The notes beneath the pieces were generated by a model that was given only the letters and a program-made list of their open reading frames with translations, made no database searches and was not told the DNA's origin. This document shows positions 10,901 to 24,725 of a stretch of 64,000 nt of DNA, in pieces; the first letter of the stretch is position 1; the number at the start of each line of letters is the position of its first letter. The translations under genes and the position numbers were made by a program. This DNA comes from Lumnitzera littorea (lineage: Eukaryota; Streptophyta; Magnoliopsida; Myrtales; Combretaceae): NCBI GenBank assembly GCA_024138015.1, contig JAMXBB010000010.1:9135653-9199652 (forward strand), in the 5' to 3' direction.

Positions 10901-13900
10901 AATAGGTGATACTATTTCATGTATTTTTAAATTTTCTTTTTAATAATCCAATACGTATACTTGCATACCTTGTACTTTACCTCCGGTATAGACTCCTCTA
11001 TATCGTACACATTTTTTTCGTCATAGAAAATATTCATCTCATGATAACGGATCCCTCCTTTAAGCCGGTGTTCACGCACATGGGTGAAGAGTGATTGTCG
11101 AACTCCGGACTTGTTACTCACTTCATCGTTACTGCAAAATTTTTGCATTAGCATGGTAGCTTCCTACATGTAATCATGAATATTACTTTCCTTAGGTTCA
11201 ATTCTCATTTTTTTCGGAGATGAGACTACGAAAAAAATGATTCATAATGTAAGGAAAATATTTCCAATAGAGTTTAGCACAAATTTTTTTTTTCTAAACA
11301 AAAATAAACCATATCGCGTATTATACCTTAAAGTCGTAAAATCGTAATAATCCCACCGTGTAAACCAATATATGATAATAACTGCCCCCATAGTCACTAT
11401 CATAGATATGATTTACATAAATTGTCTACGACTTCTTATTTTGAAATAAACAGTTCAATTAAAATTAATACTAAAATTTGTATAAAAAGCCAGAAACTTT
11501 AAGTCATATATAGTAATTATATTTATATCGTCTTATATTCTTAATAAATTCTACATGCTACGGTAGTCTAATAAGTAACATATTACATAATCAACCCAAA
11601 GACCTAAAAATTAGTAACAAAACTCTAGAAGACTCGATTGTATGAACCGGCTTGATCCCTACTTCCCCATAGCACTTAAAAAAGAAACTAACTTCGTGAT
11701 AATTATAGTACAACATCTCAATTAGAATCTGTAAGAAAATCTATAAGGGTATGAATAACCAATAGCTCAGTAAGTTCGGATAGAAACTTAAAAATACAAA
11801 ACAAATATAAACAGGGTTTTCAAACAATGAATTATATGCAATGCAGTATGCAAATGTCATCACACAACGTAGTCCGGTCTGTTGTAAAATTAGAATAATT
11901 TCATCCACTATAATCAGCATTAAGGAGTTTTTCTATTTATGCAATAGCTTACAACCAAATTTAAGTTTATGCAATAAAGACATCACTCCTCCCATTATTA
12001 TCCTTCGAACCATTACCTTCATCCTTACTACAACTTCCTCTCCTATCACTTAGTTCAGCTAAAAATAAAGAAAGGACCATTATACTATTCAGTACTATTT
12101 TTCCACAGGTGTTGGTATTTAGTTAAAGAATCCTAACTGTCCCTTAAAGAGTTGCAATGCATGTCTAATTGAGGTATTTAGGTCGATTATAATTAAGCAT
12201 AGTTTAGGATAATCAAACAATCTTACATTACTCAATTCACAACAATCACCAAAACACAACATAAATTTTTAGCACAAATTCAGATATACATGAGCACATA
12301 TACATATAACTACCTATAAGCACAATCACATACAATTCTAAAACTCTAAGTACTTTAAAATAGTATTCTAAAATACAACGATATATTAAACCTAACTTAT
12401 CTGAATTCCTCGGTTCACTCACTTAACTTGACGTAGGTCAACTTGTTTGTGTGTGTCCTATAATATAAATACTCTTGTGACATATAGACTTTAAATTATG
12501 ATTTGACCCAATTTTCCAAATATATATATTACTTATTACCAATCTTATTCTAGGCTAATTTCGAAATTGGTTTTCGAATCTGGTTCTGATCGATTTTTTA
12601 CTACAAGTGTTATATGTAAATCCTAAAAATGCATTCTGAACTATAATGTGAAACTAATCATATTATACTCGGGTATCATAAATATAACACTCGACTCTTA
12701 ACTAGAATTTTAGTTTGTACGGTACATCATAATCCTCATTTAACCACTGAATTTACTCTTAATGTGGAAAAGGTTACATTTTTTAGATAATTACCAAAAT
12801 TTATTATATATTTCTATTTTTATTATATTATCAATTTTAATTTAATATTTTCTATTTATTATTAATCCAATTTCACATATTATCAATTTATACATATTTA
12901 CTACACAATACACATAACAATCACATCTAACACTCTAAATACTACAATTATCATACTATATCAGATATTAACTTTTTAAAACACTTAATTATACATTAAA
13001 TTAGTAATTATCTATTATTTAATTACTAAATTAGCCCAAAATCATTGATTTTATACATCATTTTAAGGCTTAAAAACTTCAAATATTCATTTTTAAAAAA
13101 TCTCTTCATAGCACTATTTTACATCCTCTAAATAGTTTACACAAAAAAATTGAGCTCAAAACTACATTATTAAGGTTATTTATCTCTAAATTGAAATAAA
13201 CTTAAGTTTGTAAGATTTCTTAAGCATTATATATTTTTAGACGTAATTTCATCAAACCAATATTTTTCCCTAAATCTACATATATAAAAACCTCAGAATA
13301 CCAAATTTCATAATTTTCTAAATAAATTAAATAAGATTCAAGTTGAAATCAAACTTATCTGTTTAATTGACTTTCGGCCAGCAATGGTGCCTCTTAGTGT
13401 GTTGGCAGTAATGGGCGATGGGGGTAGGATGTGGTGATGGTGGCCGTGGGTTGTAGGTTCTTTTTCTAAGCTTTAATTGCAATAATTTTGCTAATTTTCG
13501 TAAAAAAAAAACTTAATTCTCTCTTTCTGATTTCTCTTAAATGTTCTTTGATTTCTAACTGACCAAATGAGTTCTGGTTGGAGTTTGGGGTATTTATAAA
13601 GCTACTTTGATTTTTTTTCTTTGAATTTTTAGTTGACATTTAGTCTTATCTTTTTCTATTTTACTTTTTATTTACCCCAATTTAATAGGTTAAATTTTTT
13701 TTTCTTCTTAATCCTAGCATGCCACGACCCGAATATAAACAATTCCTTTCATTTTTTTATTTTTTTTATTTTTCCTTTCATTTTTTTGTAATATTCTTTA
13801 ATTATTCAGTATTAATTTAATATATTTTGAGTATTTTAAGTAATTTCAAGTATTTTTACCTATACATAAATACATATAGAATACAAGTAAATACTCCTAA

Positions 13901-14620
13901 ATATTATTTATATTATTTTATAATTTTTAGTGTGTACATAATTTATTTTTATCGACTTATTATTTGTTAGAACTTATTTTACACGTTTTCAATAAATAAC
14001 GGGTAATATATTTGTAATTCAATATTATGATATCTAATTTTTTTTATTATTTATTTTCTTAAATTCAAACTTATAAGGTTGCTTTTACTAATTCTCTTAG
14101 TTTCATTGTATAATTTAAACTCAATTGGATACTTTATCTAATCGCTTTAAATTTTACTTATTGAATCTGAATTTCTAGTTGCAAGGCTTACATCACATAG
14201 AGTAGGTATGTTTGTGTTATAAAGTATAGTGAATGGAAGTAAACTTTAGCAGAGAAAACTTCAAATACTATGCACAAAATATTGTTGTGCTAAAAAATAA
14301 TACAAAGTGTTTCAGATGTGTGTAGAATGGAGAACAAGTTTTTGTGAGGTTTGAATGAGTAGTGTCATGAAATTTATATTGCATGCATTTGTTGAAAATT
14401 TTGAATCCATTACTTTAAAATTTTTGTTCAAAAATTTTCAAGACGTTAATTACTTTTCAGATGTTCAAAAATCATAATGATCATATGCAATTTTCAAAAC
14501 GTTTGAAAAATTTGTTGCCAAGTATTTATTGGATTTGTTCGTCCGATTCATTTTCCCATACACTTTTCCTCTAATTGACTTCATTTGCTCCTCATTTTAC
14601 ATTCATTCAATATATGTTGT
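10901..14620. other. Non-coding stretch resembling a long retrotransposon LTR
   Basis: No coding frame is convincing. A minus-strand TATA-like box, CTTTATAAATACCCC near 13590-13606, sits in front of pyrimidine/purine-skewed leader-like sequence, as in the promoters of long gypsy LTRs. The block 11640-12060, with dispersed ATGCAA/ATATGCA motifs, and the CACGACCC motif near 13723 also fit such LTRs. No partner LTR was found, so the assignment is a guess. Confidence 0.3.
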
Positions 14621-17600
14621 CACATCACCATGTATATAACGACCCAACAGTATTGTCGTCGTGATAGGTCGCCGTGTACCGTATAAAGATCTATTATTAA
14701 CCCCCTTGCTGATCATAGGCCTTTCATACGACACACAAAGCTCCTTCCACTCTACGTTACCACTAGGTCCATAGACAAGTAATATAGAGCAATTTAACTA
14801 AAATTACTTCTATGTTATAAATTAGCTAATTATGTGGGCTCGTGAGACCCACACCAAAACAATATACAAACAAATGCAATTCATAACGGAACTGCATAAA
14901 ATCTAAGTTATGTGTAAAAACATAAAAGTATCTAAATTTCTATAATCTATTACAAAATGTCCTTTTCACTCTCTGATCGCTCCAACCCGTCCCTACACGA
15001 GACTTACCACGGGCATGCCTCGGTCCGGATTGACTAAGAGGTTCTCCTGCATCAACAAAAATCTATAGGGATGTAAGCTTATGCTTAGTGAGATAAATGC
15101 CCTTGTCAGTACCGCATAACAGAAATTTATTATATACACAATCATATGAATGCATGAACAACCAGTATGCCGAACAACCAATATGCCAAACAACGCATAC
15201 AATGACTTAGGAACTGCATACGACTCAGAATTACGCCCCCTGAAGTTGGGGTTTGGAGATAATTAACCAACCCCAACCAAAATCTGGGTTCTAGACCTTG
15301 GGTTTTATTTCATTTGCACTATCGTGCTCATGCCAAAACAAAGTTCTCTCTCTCTATATATATACTTCCTTTACCAAAATCAAATCATATCTTTTAAAAT
15401 CTCAAGTCTAGCGGTGTGGTGGCTCCCGCAGTCCACAAACACATGCCCTAAGTAGAAGCCACAAGACTCAGCCTCTCGCCGACGGTTGGCGTCTCCTAAC
15501 GCCTAATAAGCCCATCAGCTTAAGACAGAGACTCAATATATATGATGGCGTAGCTAGTGCCCAATCCTGCAGGAAACTCGTATTCCTGTGAGTCCCTTCC
15601 CATTTTCTGCGTGAAGTGGCAGTCGGTGTTATCTGTATGCTATATGGGGTATGCATGATTCATTTTGATTTCTTAATCGCATAAGTGATTAATTCGATTT
15701 TCAGGGTGATTAGACAATTTCATTCCATACAATTCATATGTATACATAATGCAAGCAATTCCCCTTATTAAATATACTCAACAAGTCATCACATTCATCC
15801 ATAAATTCATACACATGCATCTCCCATATCCCACAAGCATCCAAATTCATATATATAAGTTTAGGTGCATCTATTTCTACAAGCACAATTAAGTAAAAAG
15901 TCATCGGGAATTTACTCACTCTGCCATGTGGGTTAGTCAAAATAATCTGAAGGCAAGTCGTCTCCGTAAACGGTGTCCCTTGGTCATTGAAATAATTTTT
16001 ATAAGGAATTGAAGCAAACTTAAGAAACTAAGTAAATTTTCCTTAAGTTTATACTCTTGACTAGTTTTCGAAAATTTTCCCGGTTTTTACCTAAAGTTCA
16101 ATCGCGTATAACTTTTTCGTTTTAAATCCGATTTTTATGATCTTATAGTCAATCTTCATCGTTTTCGAGTGTACTTCAATGTGGTAAGGTTATATTTTCG
16201 AAATGAGGTATACAATTCTGTCCATGAGTCAAAACAGTAGCGTTCCTCATGTGTTGGAGTGTTTTTGGGCCTTGTTTGGTAAATGGGATTTTTAATAACT
16301 TAAGAAATTCTTTGGGCTTGGTCTTTAGATTTTATCCTAAGCTTAAAATACTCCATGAGATTAGATTTACAACTTTGATTTATATTCCTAAGGCTAACAA
16401 TCACTTATTGGGCTCTTTAATGGGCTTAAGTTGTCAAATGGGCTTGTTTTTTATTCAAACTAAAGTTAATGACTTTGGTGGGCTTATGGAGTCTTAGGTG
16501 GATTTCTTATGGACTTCAAAATAACTTCTCTTGGTACTTTAAGGTACTGGTCAGATTTTTATTGAAGGCCTAACTTAGAGTTCTAGGCTTGTTTTGAAAG
16601 TTTTAAGCTCGGTTTTGAGTTTTAGGCTTTGTATGCTTATTATACTTGCTTTGGTTAATCTTTTCACTTTGTTCATTCAATTTTATCATATTTTTAGGCT
16701 TCTTTCTCCCACGTTCCAAATTTGTTCATGATGGTTCCAAGGGGTCCTTACTTGGTTTTTAAACTTGTTTCATCATTTCCTTAAGTTTAGGTGGTATATT
16801 ATGTACTTAGACTACTTATGTCCAAATCTTAACTTAAGTTTTCTTCCATCAAATGATCCTTTAACTCATGCTCCACATAAAGAAATAAAAGATCTTATAC
16901 TTAATACAACTCCCATATCATAGCTCATGTCATACAAAGTTGATTTCTTCATAAAACTTCATGTGATGGATTTTTCTTTAACTTAAGTCTAGATTTGAGC
17001 ATGTTTAACTTAATGGAAACAAAATCAACATCCAAATGACTATGAATCCCTTACGTCCAGCATGCTTATCCTCCATTAAAGTTCTCATTTCAAGATTTTC
17101 TTAGCTTAAAATCTTCCATTCAAAGCATTAAACAAATGTCTTTACAAAACATCAACTTTACATGCTCATGTTTCAACTTTATGTAAGGGTTTTATGGCTT
17201 GTTTCTTAAAACGATTTTTGGTTCTATAACAACTCAAACCTTACTCATGTCTTCAAGAAATCCAAGTCTCCTAACATAAATACTAATCCACACATCACAA
17301 GAAACACTTACTAGTCCTTAACGCAAAGTTTGGTAGTTGTGCTCTAAGGTTCCACTAAAGCTTTTAACTTTGCCTCCTCCTTTTTGTCACCTTTTGGAAA
17401 CCTGAATCTTTTGGTCTTTTGGAATGGGGTTTATGGAAGATTCTAATGGTCTTAAAAGGTCTTGGATGGTGAAAGAAAATGACACAAGAACACAAGAAAA
17501 AAATGCTGTGAGTGAAGCTTCAAGAATGGAAGAAAAATGGATTTTGTGGGGTAAGGTTGTTTCTCCTTTTTATGTTTGTTTCAAAGGAGAGAAAGATGAA

Positions 17601-18790
17601 GTGAAAGTGAAATTGAAAGGGAGAGGAATGGTGGAAAGTGTGGCCGGTTGGAAATGGAGAGAGAATGAGTGTTTAAATGTCTTGAAAGTGTTGTCTTGTA
17701 GCTTACAAAAAGTCAACAATTGCAACTCTTGATGATGTAAGCATTAAGGGATGAATAGTGATGTGTAAGAAGAAGTGATTGATGGGTGAATGACAAGTGC
17801 ATGGCCCCCCTTTCTCCCCTTTTTAGATCTGCCATTGGAAGTCTTTTTAGGCCATGGAGTGGTCTTGTCACCTTTATTAAAGTTAAGCTTATGAATTCTT
17901 GTGAAAAATTGTCCATATGTAGTATAAGTGAAGAGGTGATAAGGAAATTGTCTTATCACTAGATTTTGATAAGTTATCAATTGATAAATGATTCCAACTA
18001 TCAATTGATAAGTTATCTAAGGTGATTGGTTGGTCTACTTATTTATGTGTAAGGCTTATACATGAAAATAAGGGCATAGCCTTGTAGAAAATTGTTTTAG
18101 GATTTTTATCTTACATTGTTTTGTGATTTATGATTTGATTTTTGTAGAATTGTGAAAATTTATAAATTTGAATGAAATTATTCAAATTAAATTATCGATT
18201 AATTATTTAGGGTTAAAATTCCTTAATGGTTTTAAGGTTTAGGGTTTTAAGTAGCTTTAGAGCTCGCAGTTCTTCAAGCTCGGGTTTTATCGACAATTGG
18301 CTTTTGAATTGTAAAAATTTAATTCGTTTCTAAACATAAACTTAAGTTTTTAGTTTAGTTGATCTTTAGGAACGTTCGGAAGGTACTCTTAATCAAGTCT
18401 TAGGCCCACTAAAAGTAGGGTTTACAATGTAATTGCTTTATCCTCTTCTTCTTCTTGTCAAATCAACCCGGTTGAATCAACAGGTTAAACTACCGGTTCA
18501 CTCTCCGAGTGTCCCCACCTTGGCTCATCGGTTCATGCGAGTCCCCACCTTAACTCACCAATCCTAGTGGGTCAAACTATGGAGTCAAGTCTGGTCCAAT
18601 TTCTAAGTTGGACTTGACCCTTCTCCAAGTCTAACTCAACCTTCCAATCTAGATATGAAGTGATATTATTATAATTAGGTTTATGTGAACAACACCTGAC
18701 ATGATTAAACAAATAGGCTTAGTTTGTATAGACCCTTTCATAAATGTGCTCAATTTTGGATTCAACATCTAGAACTTTTAACAAACTAGT
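14621..18790. other. Non-coding stretch, probably derived from gypsy-type LTRs
   Basis: Contains an ACGACCCAACAG block at about 14639, a block at 14960-15250 and another at 15890-16220. Their phrasing (for example minus-strand GGCAGAGTGAGTAAATTC near 15910) is like long LTRs of Tekay/Tat-type elements. The short open frames are not supported by homology. From 16250 to 18790 the DNA is also non-coding, with a less AT-rich segment at about 18460-18650 of repeated CACCTT/CTCACC phrases. Confidence 0.3.
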
Positions 18791-18820
18791 TTATAAATAA
18801 GTTTTCGCTAACATTCTATC

Positions 18821-18930
18821 TTTTTTTTTTTTTTTTGCTAATTACGAAGGGGAGGGAGGGCGGGCAAGATTCGAACTTCAGTTTATCCTAATGGGAGACC
18901 AATGGCTATGCCACTAAGCTACTAAGTTTA
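18821..18930 (-). mobile_element. Short tRNA-derived SINE
   Basis: On the minus strand the element has an RNA polymerase III box A, TAGCTTAGTGG (18911-18921), and box B, AGTTCGAATCT (18867-18877), spaced as in tRNA genes. It ends in a 16-base A tail, seen as the T run at 18821-18836. The near-identical sequences at 18793-18807 and 18931-18945 (ATAAATAAGTTTTCG and ATAAATAAGTTTTTG) flank it and look like a target-site duplication, although 13 extra bases separate the left copy from the tail. It is only about 110 bp long. It does not fold into a full tRNA cloverleaf that I can see, so it is not a functional tRNA gene. Confidence 0.7.
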
Positions 18931-18945
18931 ATAAATAAGTTTTTG

Positions 18946-21498
18946 TATGCATATTTAGGCTAAGCTTCACTCTTAATCCCATTTAAAAGTAAAATTTCTA
19001 ATATTGTACTTTAATTATATGCTACATTATCTTATTACTCCAATATCTCCCATACTTTTGCTAATGTACTTCTCTCTTTGACCCCCTCCTATCATCCACA
19101 TTCTACTGCTATCACCCATAAGTTGGTTCATAAGTTGGGGATTAGTTAAACGAGGTTTGGCCATTAAGGCTATGAACCCGAACCAATTTATGTGAACCAA
19201 CAGTTCAATAGTCAGTTTGATGGTCTTTAAGTCGTGCCTTTTTAATTTTTTTTTTCAAATTTAATTTTCTACATTTTTGTCATTTACTTTTAATAATTTA
19301 TTGCCTAATCTCATATTTCTATTTTCTTTCCCAAATAATTCTAATGCTTTTATGTGGACTTGTATTGATGAGTGAATGGTTTACTTTTATTTTTAGTTGA
19401 ATTTTTTTTTTCATTCCAAAATACTTGATTTGGATTGCATGGGTATAATGGTGTTTGTTTTGTTTTTTTTTTTTTTAAATGAAGTTTAGGTAGACCCGAA
19501 TCGACGATTCAATTGGCAAGTTAGCCCATTGGTTTAAAGGCTTGTCGAGTTAGCGATTCTCTAAGGCTAAATTGCTTAAGCCCTTAGTGTCTAATGGTTC
19601 ATCAGCCGATTCAAGCTCGTCATTGGTTCACGGTTTAGAATCAACTCTTACATAGGTTTATCACCTACCATGTGGTTTATAGTTGTCATCAATCTCTTTA
19701 AGTCTCTTTAATTATTACCCTTGTCCATTTTGACTCAATTTTCATAAGATAAATACTTAACTTTTTTACTTCCATCTGTATTATATTTTCCTATTTTTTA
19801 AAACATAATAGAAGACATTTCAAGCTTTACTTTTGTATACACATCCATTTAGACATACCTTATTATGTCTTAGCCCATTACTGAAATTACCTGGCATTTT
19901 CAATAAAAACCACATTAAAAGTATTAATAAGTTCTTATTCAACTAAGTCACTTAATGTTGTATATTAACCTATGAGGAAAGATATGCCATAATTTTTTTC
20001 TTAAGTTAGACAATAAATATGCAGTACTCAAAGTTTGAATAAAAAATAAGATTATTGAGTTATTGTGCTTTTATTGCGTTTAGATTTATCCATTTATATA
20101 GATTATAGATAGAAAATATCTTTACCAGTATTATTATAGTTTTCAATATAATTTTCATTAAAAAAATCGAGTAAATTAAAAAAATAATGGGAACATGTTT
20201 TTTTTTTAAATAGAGAGTTAATAATTAAGGTATATTTATTTAAAAACTTCTTAATTAATAAATGATTTTGATTTGAGCATGAAATACACTTATTAAAAGG
20301 TTGACTTATAAGTTTAGGTCCTCAAATTAGATTAGTAAAGAGATTAAATTACAAATTGAAGATTTTTAATATGAATACGTTTAAATCAATGCTATCAAGC
20401 TTAGACAAGGAGGCTGGCCTAAGAATGAGAAAAGGTCATGATGGGATTTTGACCTCACCAGCTGAGCTCTGACCTTCAGACCCTTGACTTGCACAAAACT
20501 CCACTGTATCTCCATATAAGTGCAATAGTGTACTTCCATAATAGATATTCGACATGCATCTACCATCTTTTTGTTCATGTTAGAGATTGTACTATTATTA
20601 TTATACTAGTATGTCAATTTTACCCCTTTTTGCTTATCTTATGTAGTTTTAAAATATTACCAAATTTGTAATTACAACCTTACCATTTTACTTTAGAAGC
20701 TTACTATAATTATAAATAGTCTCTTTCTCCTTATAGCTAAATTAATTTTTCTTCTTTACATATTGAAAATACTCCTTATTTTCTTATGAGTTGTCTCTTA
20801 AAGTTAACAACCTATACTCTTATCAATTTCCAACAATAGTTAGGGAATCGTGGCAAGTGGACCTTGGCCCTCTTCTTACGAGTCATCTAAAGTTGTAGGT
20901 TAAGTCATGTTAAGCTCTGTCGGTGAGTCATATCCATGTGGAGTGGCTTCATGTAGCTACATTACATTTCTTTCCATTGCTCCTTCTTCAATATTTAAAG
21001 GACCCATATTCTCGTAGTAAACCTTAACGATCACATAGCTCTTAGGTACACAAGATGAAGGATCGAGGATGTCAAATTGAGGTTGAACCATATCAAATCA
21101 AGATCAATAAAAATATTATAATATAATCTAGATTTATATTCTTTTTATAAAATAATAAAGTTAGTATATTCTTAAGATTTAAAAGTTAAAAACCTTTTAC
21201 AGTATATTTTTTTTATTCTTTCTTGAATCTATATTTATTTTTTTATGAAAAAATAAATGAAAATTATACATTTTGACCTAGAAACTCAATTGGATCTTAT
21301 AGTAATCAATTTTAACTTGTTGGGTCTACTAGGTCAAATCAATATCTCTATTATAAGGATAAAAAAGGTAACCAAATTGGTTTATAAATGGGGTTAGGTC
21401 AAATCGAATTGGACTGAGCAAATCAATTCAGGCCTGATAATACTGGATTACATATAAAAAATGAAGACGACTAAATTAGATGTAAAAAATGAAACAAC
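18946..21498. other. AT-rich intergenic stretch with possible hAT-type MITE remnants
   Basis: No gene recognised. Two less AT-rich blocks, 19120-19240 and 19490-19650, both contain repeated GAACCAA/TTGGTTC phrases in opposite orientation. They may be the two ends of one non-autonomous hAT-like element of about 540 bp, but the outermost bases do not pair well enough to fix ends. The remainder is AT-rich and featureless. Confidence 0.35.
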
Positions 21499-21508
21499 CA
21501 ATTTGGCT

Positions 21509-21567
21509 GAGTTGTATACAAATACAAGTTCTTTTCTGAAAAATAATACAGAAAAGGGCCTCATGAG
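21509..21567. repeat. Left terminal inverted repeat of MULE copy 1
   Basis: Pairs with the reverse complement of 28638-28696. The shared core is GAGTTxTATAxxAATACAA, then TCTTTTCxGAAAAATAATA. The outer flank 21499-21508 is the left copy of the 10-bp target duplication. Confidence 0.9.
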
Positions 21568-21905
21568 AGAAATATTACCATTCTTCGCATGTGCCTTCAC
21601 TTTTTACTAGTTTTTAACATTGAAGGCACATGTATGTGCCTTTGGTGTAAAAATATAGCCAACTGAACATGTGTCTTTAGTGCATTCCACATGTACTAAA
21701 GGCGTATGTAATAGATGTGCCTTCAACACAATTTAAGAGCACATCTACTAAATGAGCCTTAATTTGTTTCCACCCGCATATTACAAGCCAAATGATAAAT
21801 TTAACACAAAATATATTGTTTTGTACATAAACTAATAGTTGATAGAAAACCTCAAAGTATACAATCCCATTATCATTCTCCAATATTAACTCCCAATGTT
21901 GGTAG

Positions 21906-22240
21906 TAGAGGTGTACAAGCGAGTTAAATAGGCTAACTCAGCTTGGCCCACTTTAACTTGTAGGTTAAACGAGCTGGGCTAATTTAGCCTACTTTTAAAC
22001 AGACCAAAAAACCTTGACACTAACTTGTTTAAAAAGCAGTTTAAATAGGCCGACCTGTAGGCCAAAAATATAAATGTATTAAATGGGACGACACAAACCG
22101 ACTTACTTTAACCCATAGATTAAACGAACCAATCTCATTTGGCTCACTTTTAAATGGGCTAAAAAACCTTAAACCAAACCTATTTAAAAAACGAGTTAAA
22201 CAGGCTGACTCGCGAGCCAAAGCCTACTTGCATACCTCTA
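21906..22240. mobile_element. hAT-type MITE nested in MULE copy 1
   Basis: A 335-bp non-autonomous element. Left end reads TAGAGGTGTACAAG and right end, reverse complemented, TAGAGGTATGCAAG (12 of 14 match). It is flanked by 8-bp direct repeats GTTGGTAG (21898-21905) and GCTGGTAG (22241-22248), the length made by hAT transposases. The body is rich in AAACGAG/TTTAAA and GGCTxACT phrases with no coding frame. MULE copy 2 has the equivalent unoccupied sequence at about 29082-29089 (ATTGGTGG), so this insertion happened in copy 1 only. Confidence 0.85.
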
Positions 22241-23689
22241 GCTGGTAGACACAATAACAAAACTAAGGTCATGGAATGGTCACCTGTTTACCATAGGAGT
22301 TGATTAAAATAAAAAAATAATCAAAAATTGTAATGCCATAACAAAAAAAGCATGCCACAAACTATGACATTCAGTGAAAGCTAAATTAAGACTTGAATAA
22401 TAAGTATGTATACAAAAAATGTGATGACTCAATGTCAATACAATTATATAAAAAAATGACAAAACCTTATTTATTGTTGCCTACACTGTATGAAGGTTCT
22501 GACAGTACGGGATAGAAGTAGACACTTCCAGTTGTCCAGTGACTATGTAAGCTGAGGCAGTGAATCGTCAAGATCCCTTAGGGGACTAAGTCAACTAGAG
22601 GGGTCAAATGCAGCTAAGTGATGCCCATACCCATAAATGACTGTATGTGGGTCGAACACCACTTTTGAGGTGCTGGTGGAGTCATGAGATCCAACTGATG
22701 TTGAAACTCGGGAGTCATATAAGAGTGAGATCCAGCCTTAGAGCTAGATTTAGCTCCGAAGGTAAAGGCAACTCCAAATTTGTGGTATGTACCATATCCT
22801 GCACTGATCTAGCTGAGTTCTATGGAATGTCGCCTGTGTAATGGCACATCATCATTATGGTCTCCTCGGCCATGTCTGGATTTAGCCTTACCTCCTCGAA
22901 CTCGACCTCTATCTCTAAGTAGTGTACAAGGAGCTGGCATATCCTTGTCCGCGAGTAGTCCCTGCTCCATGCTGTAGTCCAATGGGGTGGCTGCTGTAGC
23001 TTGGCTCCTCGTGAACAAAACAATTCAAATTTAATCAAAATAAATATACTTAATCATATTATGGATTTTTTAAAATTTCATCTAATCTATTAGGTATATA
23101 TCTTATTTGAATATACTTAAACTTGTATTTTAGGGTTTGCGGTGGTAGAGGAACTGGATTAGAAAAAAGAGGGATTTTAGCTGTAAGATATCTAATGAAA
23201 CTGTCGTTAGAATTGAGATCTCATTCAAAGAGAAAGATATCAAATATATAGAGTTTCTTTTTATATATTGTAGGGATGATCTCGTCTGTACAAGGGATAA
23301 TCCGCTCTACACTAGGGATGATTCGATCTATAAGGACTAAGGTTGGGAATTTACTGTGCTGTTTGATGAATTGCAATACTCTATCTACAATATCGAGCGT
23401 TGTAGGATAGTTAGTTGCTAACCGTACATCCCTAAACGAGTCCACTTAAAATAAATAGACATGTAGATGTCAAAATAGATAATAGCAATCATGTAAAAGT
23501 ATAGAAACAATTCGATGATTACATATGCACTTACTGGTCAATCAATGATAGCTCCCTAGTGTGTGATGTAATACTGAATAATATGCTTGTACCATGGCTA
23601 GTAGCTTTGGTTAACTCCATGGTAATCTTGGATATATACTAAGAATTTGTGCTTCTAACCCCAAGCTTGGATGTATGTAGCATACATAT

Positions 23690-24725
23690 TGATTCAGTCA
23701 ACATCTGTCCTACCTTGGAGGTTTAGTTAATAAAGCTGCTTAGAGGTATCTACATCCTGTAGAGGGTACTAATATCTACTAAATTGTCGAATGACATGGT
23801 CGGGGAAACATTACTTAATTATGTGAAAACATATGAGTAGCACCCAAGCAGTTCAAATGTATTGCCTAGTGGTGTAGAAATGCGGTAGCAACTCCTCCAT
23901 GTATGGCTCCCAAACAACTTGAGGGGGAAAAAACAAATCGGGAGCCAATAAGGGTTGGTACTTAAGTATGACAGTAAAGGAAAATAGAGAAAGGATTATC
24001 ATGTCATACTTGCTACGCCATCTACAAATTGAACACTGTGCGATATGCATCCACTACATGCATCGGATGCTAAGTGGTATCCTGCACTATCTTCATCTAG
24101 CCGCTAATAACTTATCCCCATCGATAGTGAGACCGTATCGATTAAGCGGGGTGATGTGTGGGAATCTATCTTAAGCCCAGACCTATAGAAAAATCACAAC
24201 CTCGTTAAGCTCATGTGCGTTGGAAGAGGAGGCAGAGCACAACTGTTAGTATAACTACGCTAAGTAAGCGTCCCTTTCTAGCTGAATTGCCTAGTGACAA
24301 AGAAGTCCTTTAGTAATGGTAGGGACATGAGGTGTATAAGATTGGAGGATTTATCCATAAAAATAAATCCCCTTATTAAGCTAAGTATGTAAGCACACAG
24401 GTACTATCAAACCATTTTGTTGTCTACCCCATGGGAAAGTATTTAGAAGTGCTTTCACAGCCACATAAGAGACATATAAGCTCCCTTCATCCGAGCAAGC
24501 CTAATGATAACATCAACCCAACTTTCGTCATCATTCATCTCAATCTGACTCGCTATTGCAAACCCCTCCACCAGAAGCCCAAGTTAAACCTCTACATCCT
24601 GCAGTGTGATGGTTGCTTTCTCGGTAAGTAGGTAGAATATGTGTATTTCAGGCATCCATCTCTCTACTAGAGCCATAATTAGGTACTAGTGCATCATAAT
24701 AAATGGAAGTTGTACAACTCCCTAA
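23690..24725 (-). pseudogene. Plant mobile domain (PMD) module of MULE copy 1
   Basis: Minus-strand segments typical of the PMD (aminotransferase-like) family are LVERWMPEIHIFYLL, EKATITLQDVEV with LGLLVEG, FMDKSSNLIHLMSLPLLKDF, and VVWEPYMEELLPHF followed by LLICFHII. These match the family pattern LVERWxPExHTFHxPxGExTITLxDVxxxLGL and WxPYxxxLP. Arabidopsis MAIN and MAIL1 are cellular members of this family, and PMDs are known to travel inside transposons. It is downstream of the zinc knuckle on the same strand, consistent with one long transcript or fused protein. Stops are present, for example after EV in the TITLQDV segment. Confidence 0.85.

Noticed and set aside
10901..18790. A full-length LTR retrotransposon
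   Set aside because: LTR-like phrases are present, but no matching LTR pair, primer-binding site or pol domain was found; only described as LTR-like.
18860..18925. Possible tRNA gene
   Set aside because: Boxes A and B are good but there is an A tail and no acceptor-stem pairing; a SINE explains it better.
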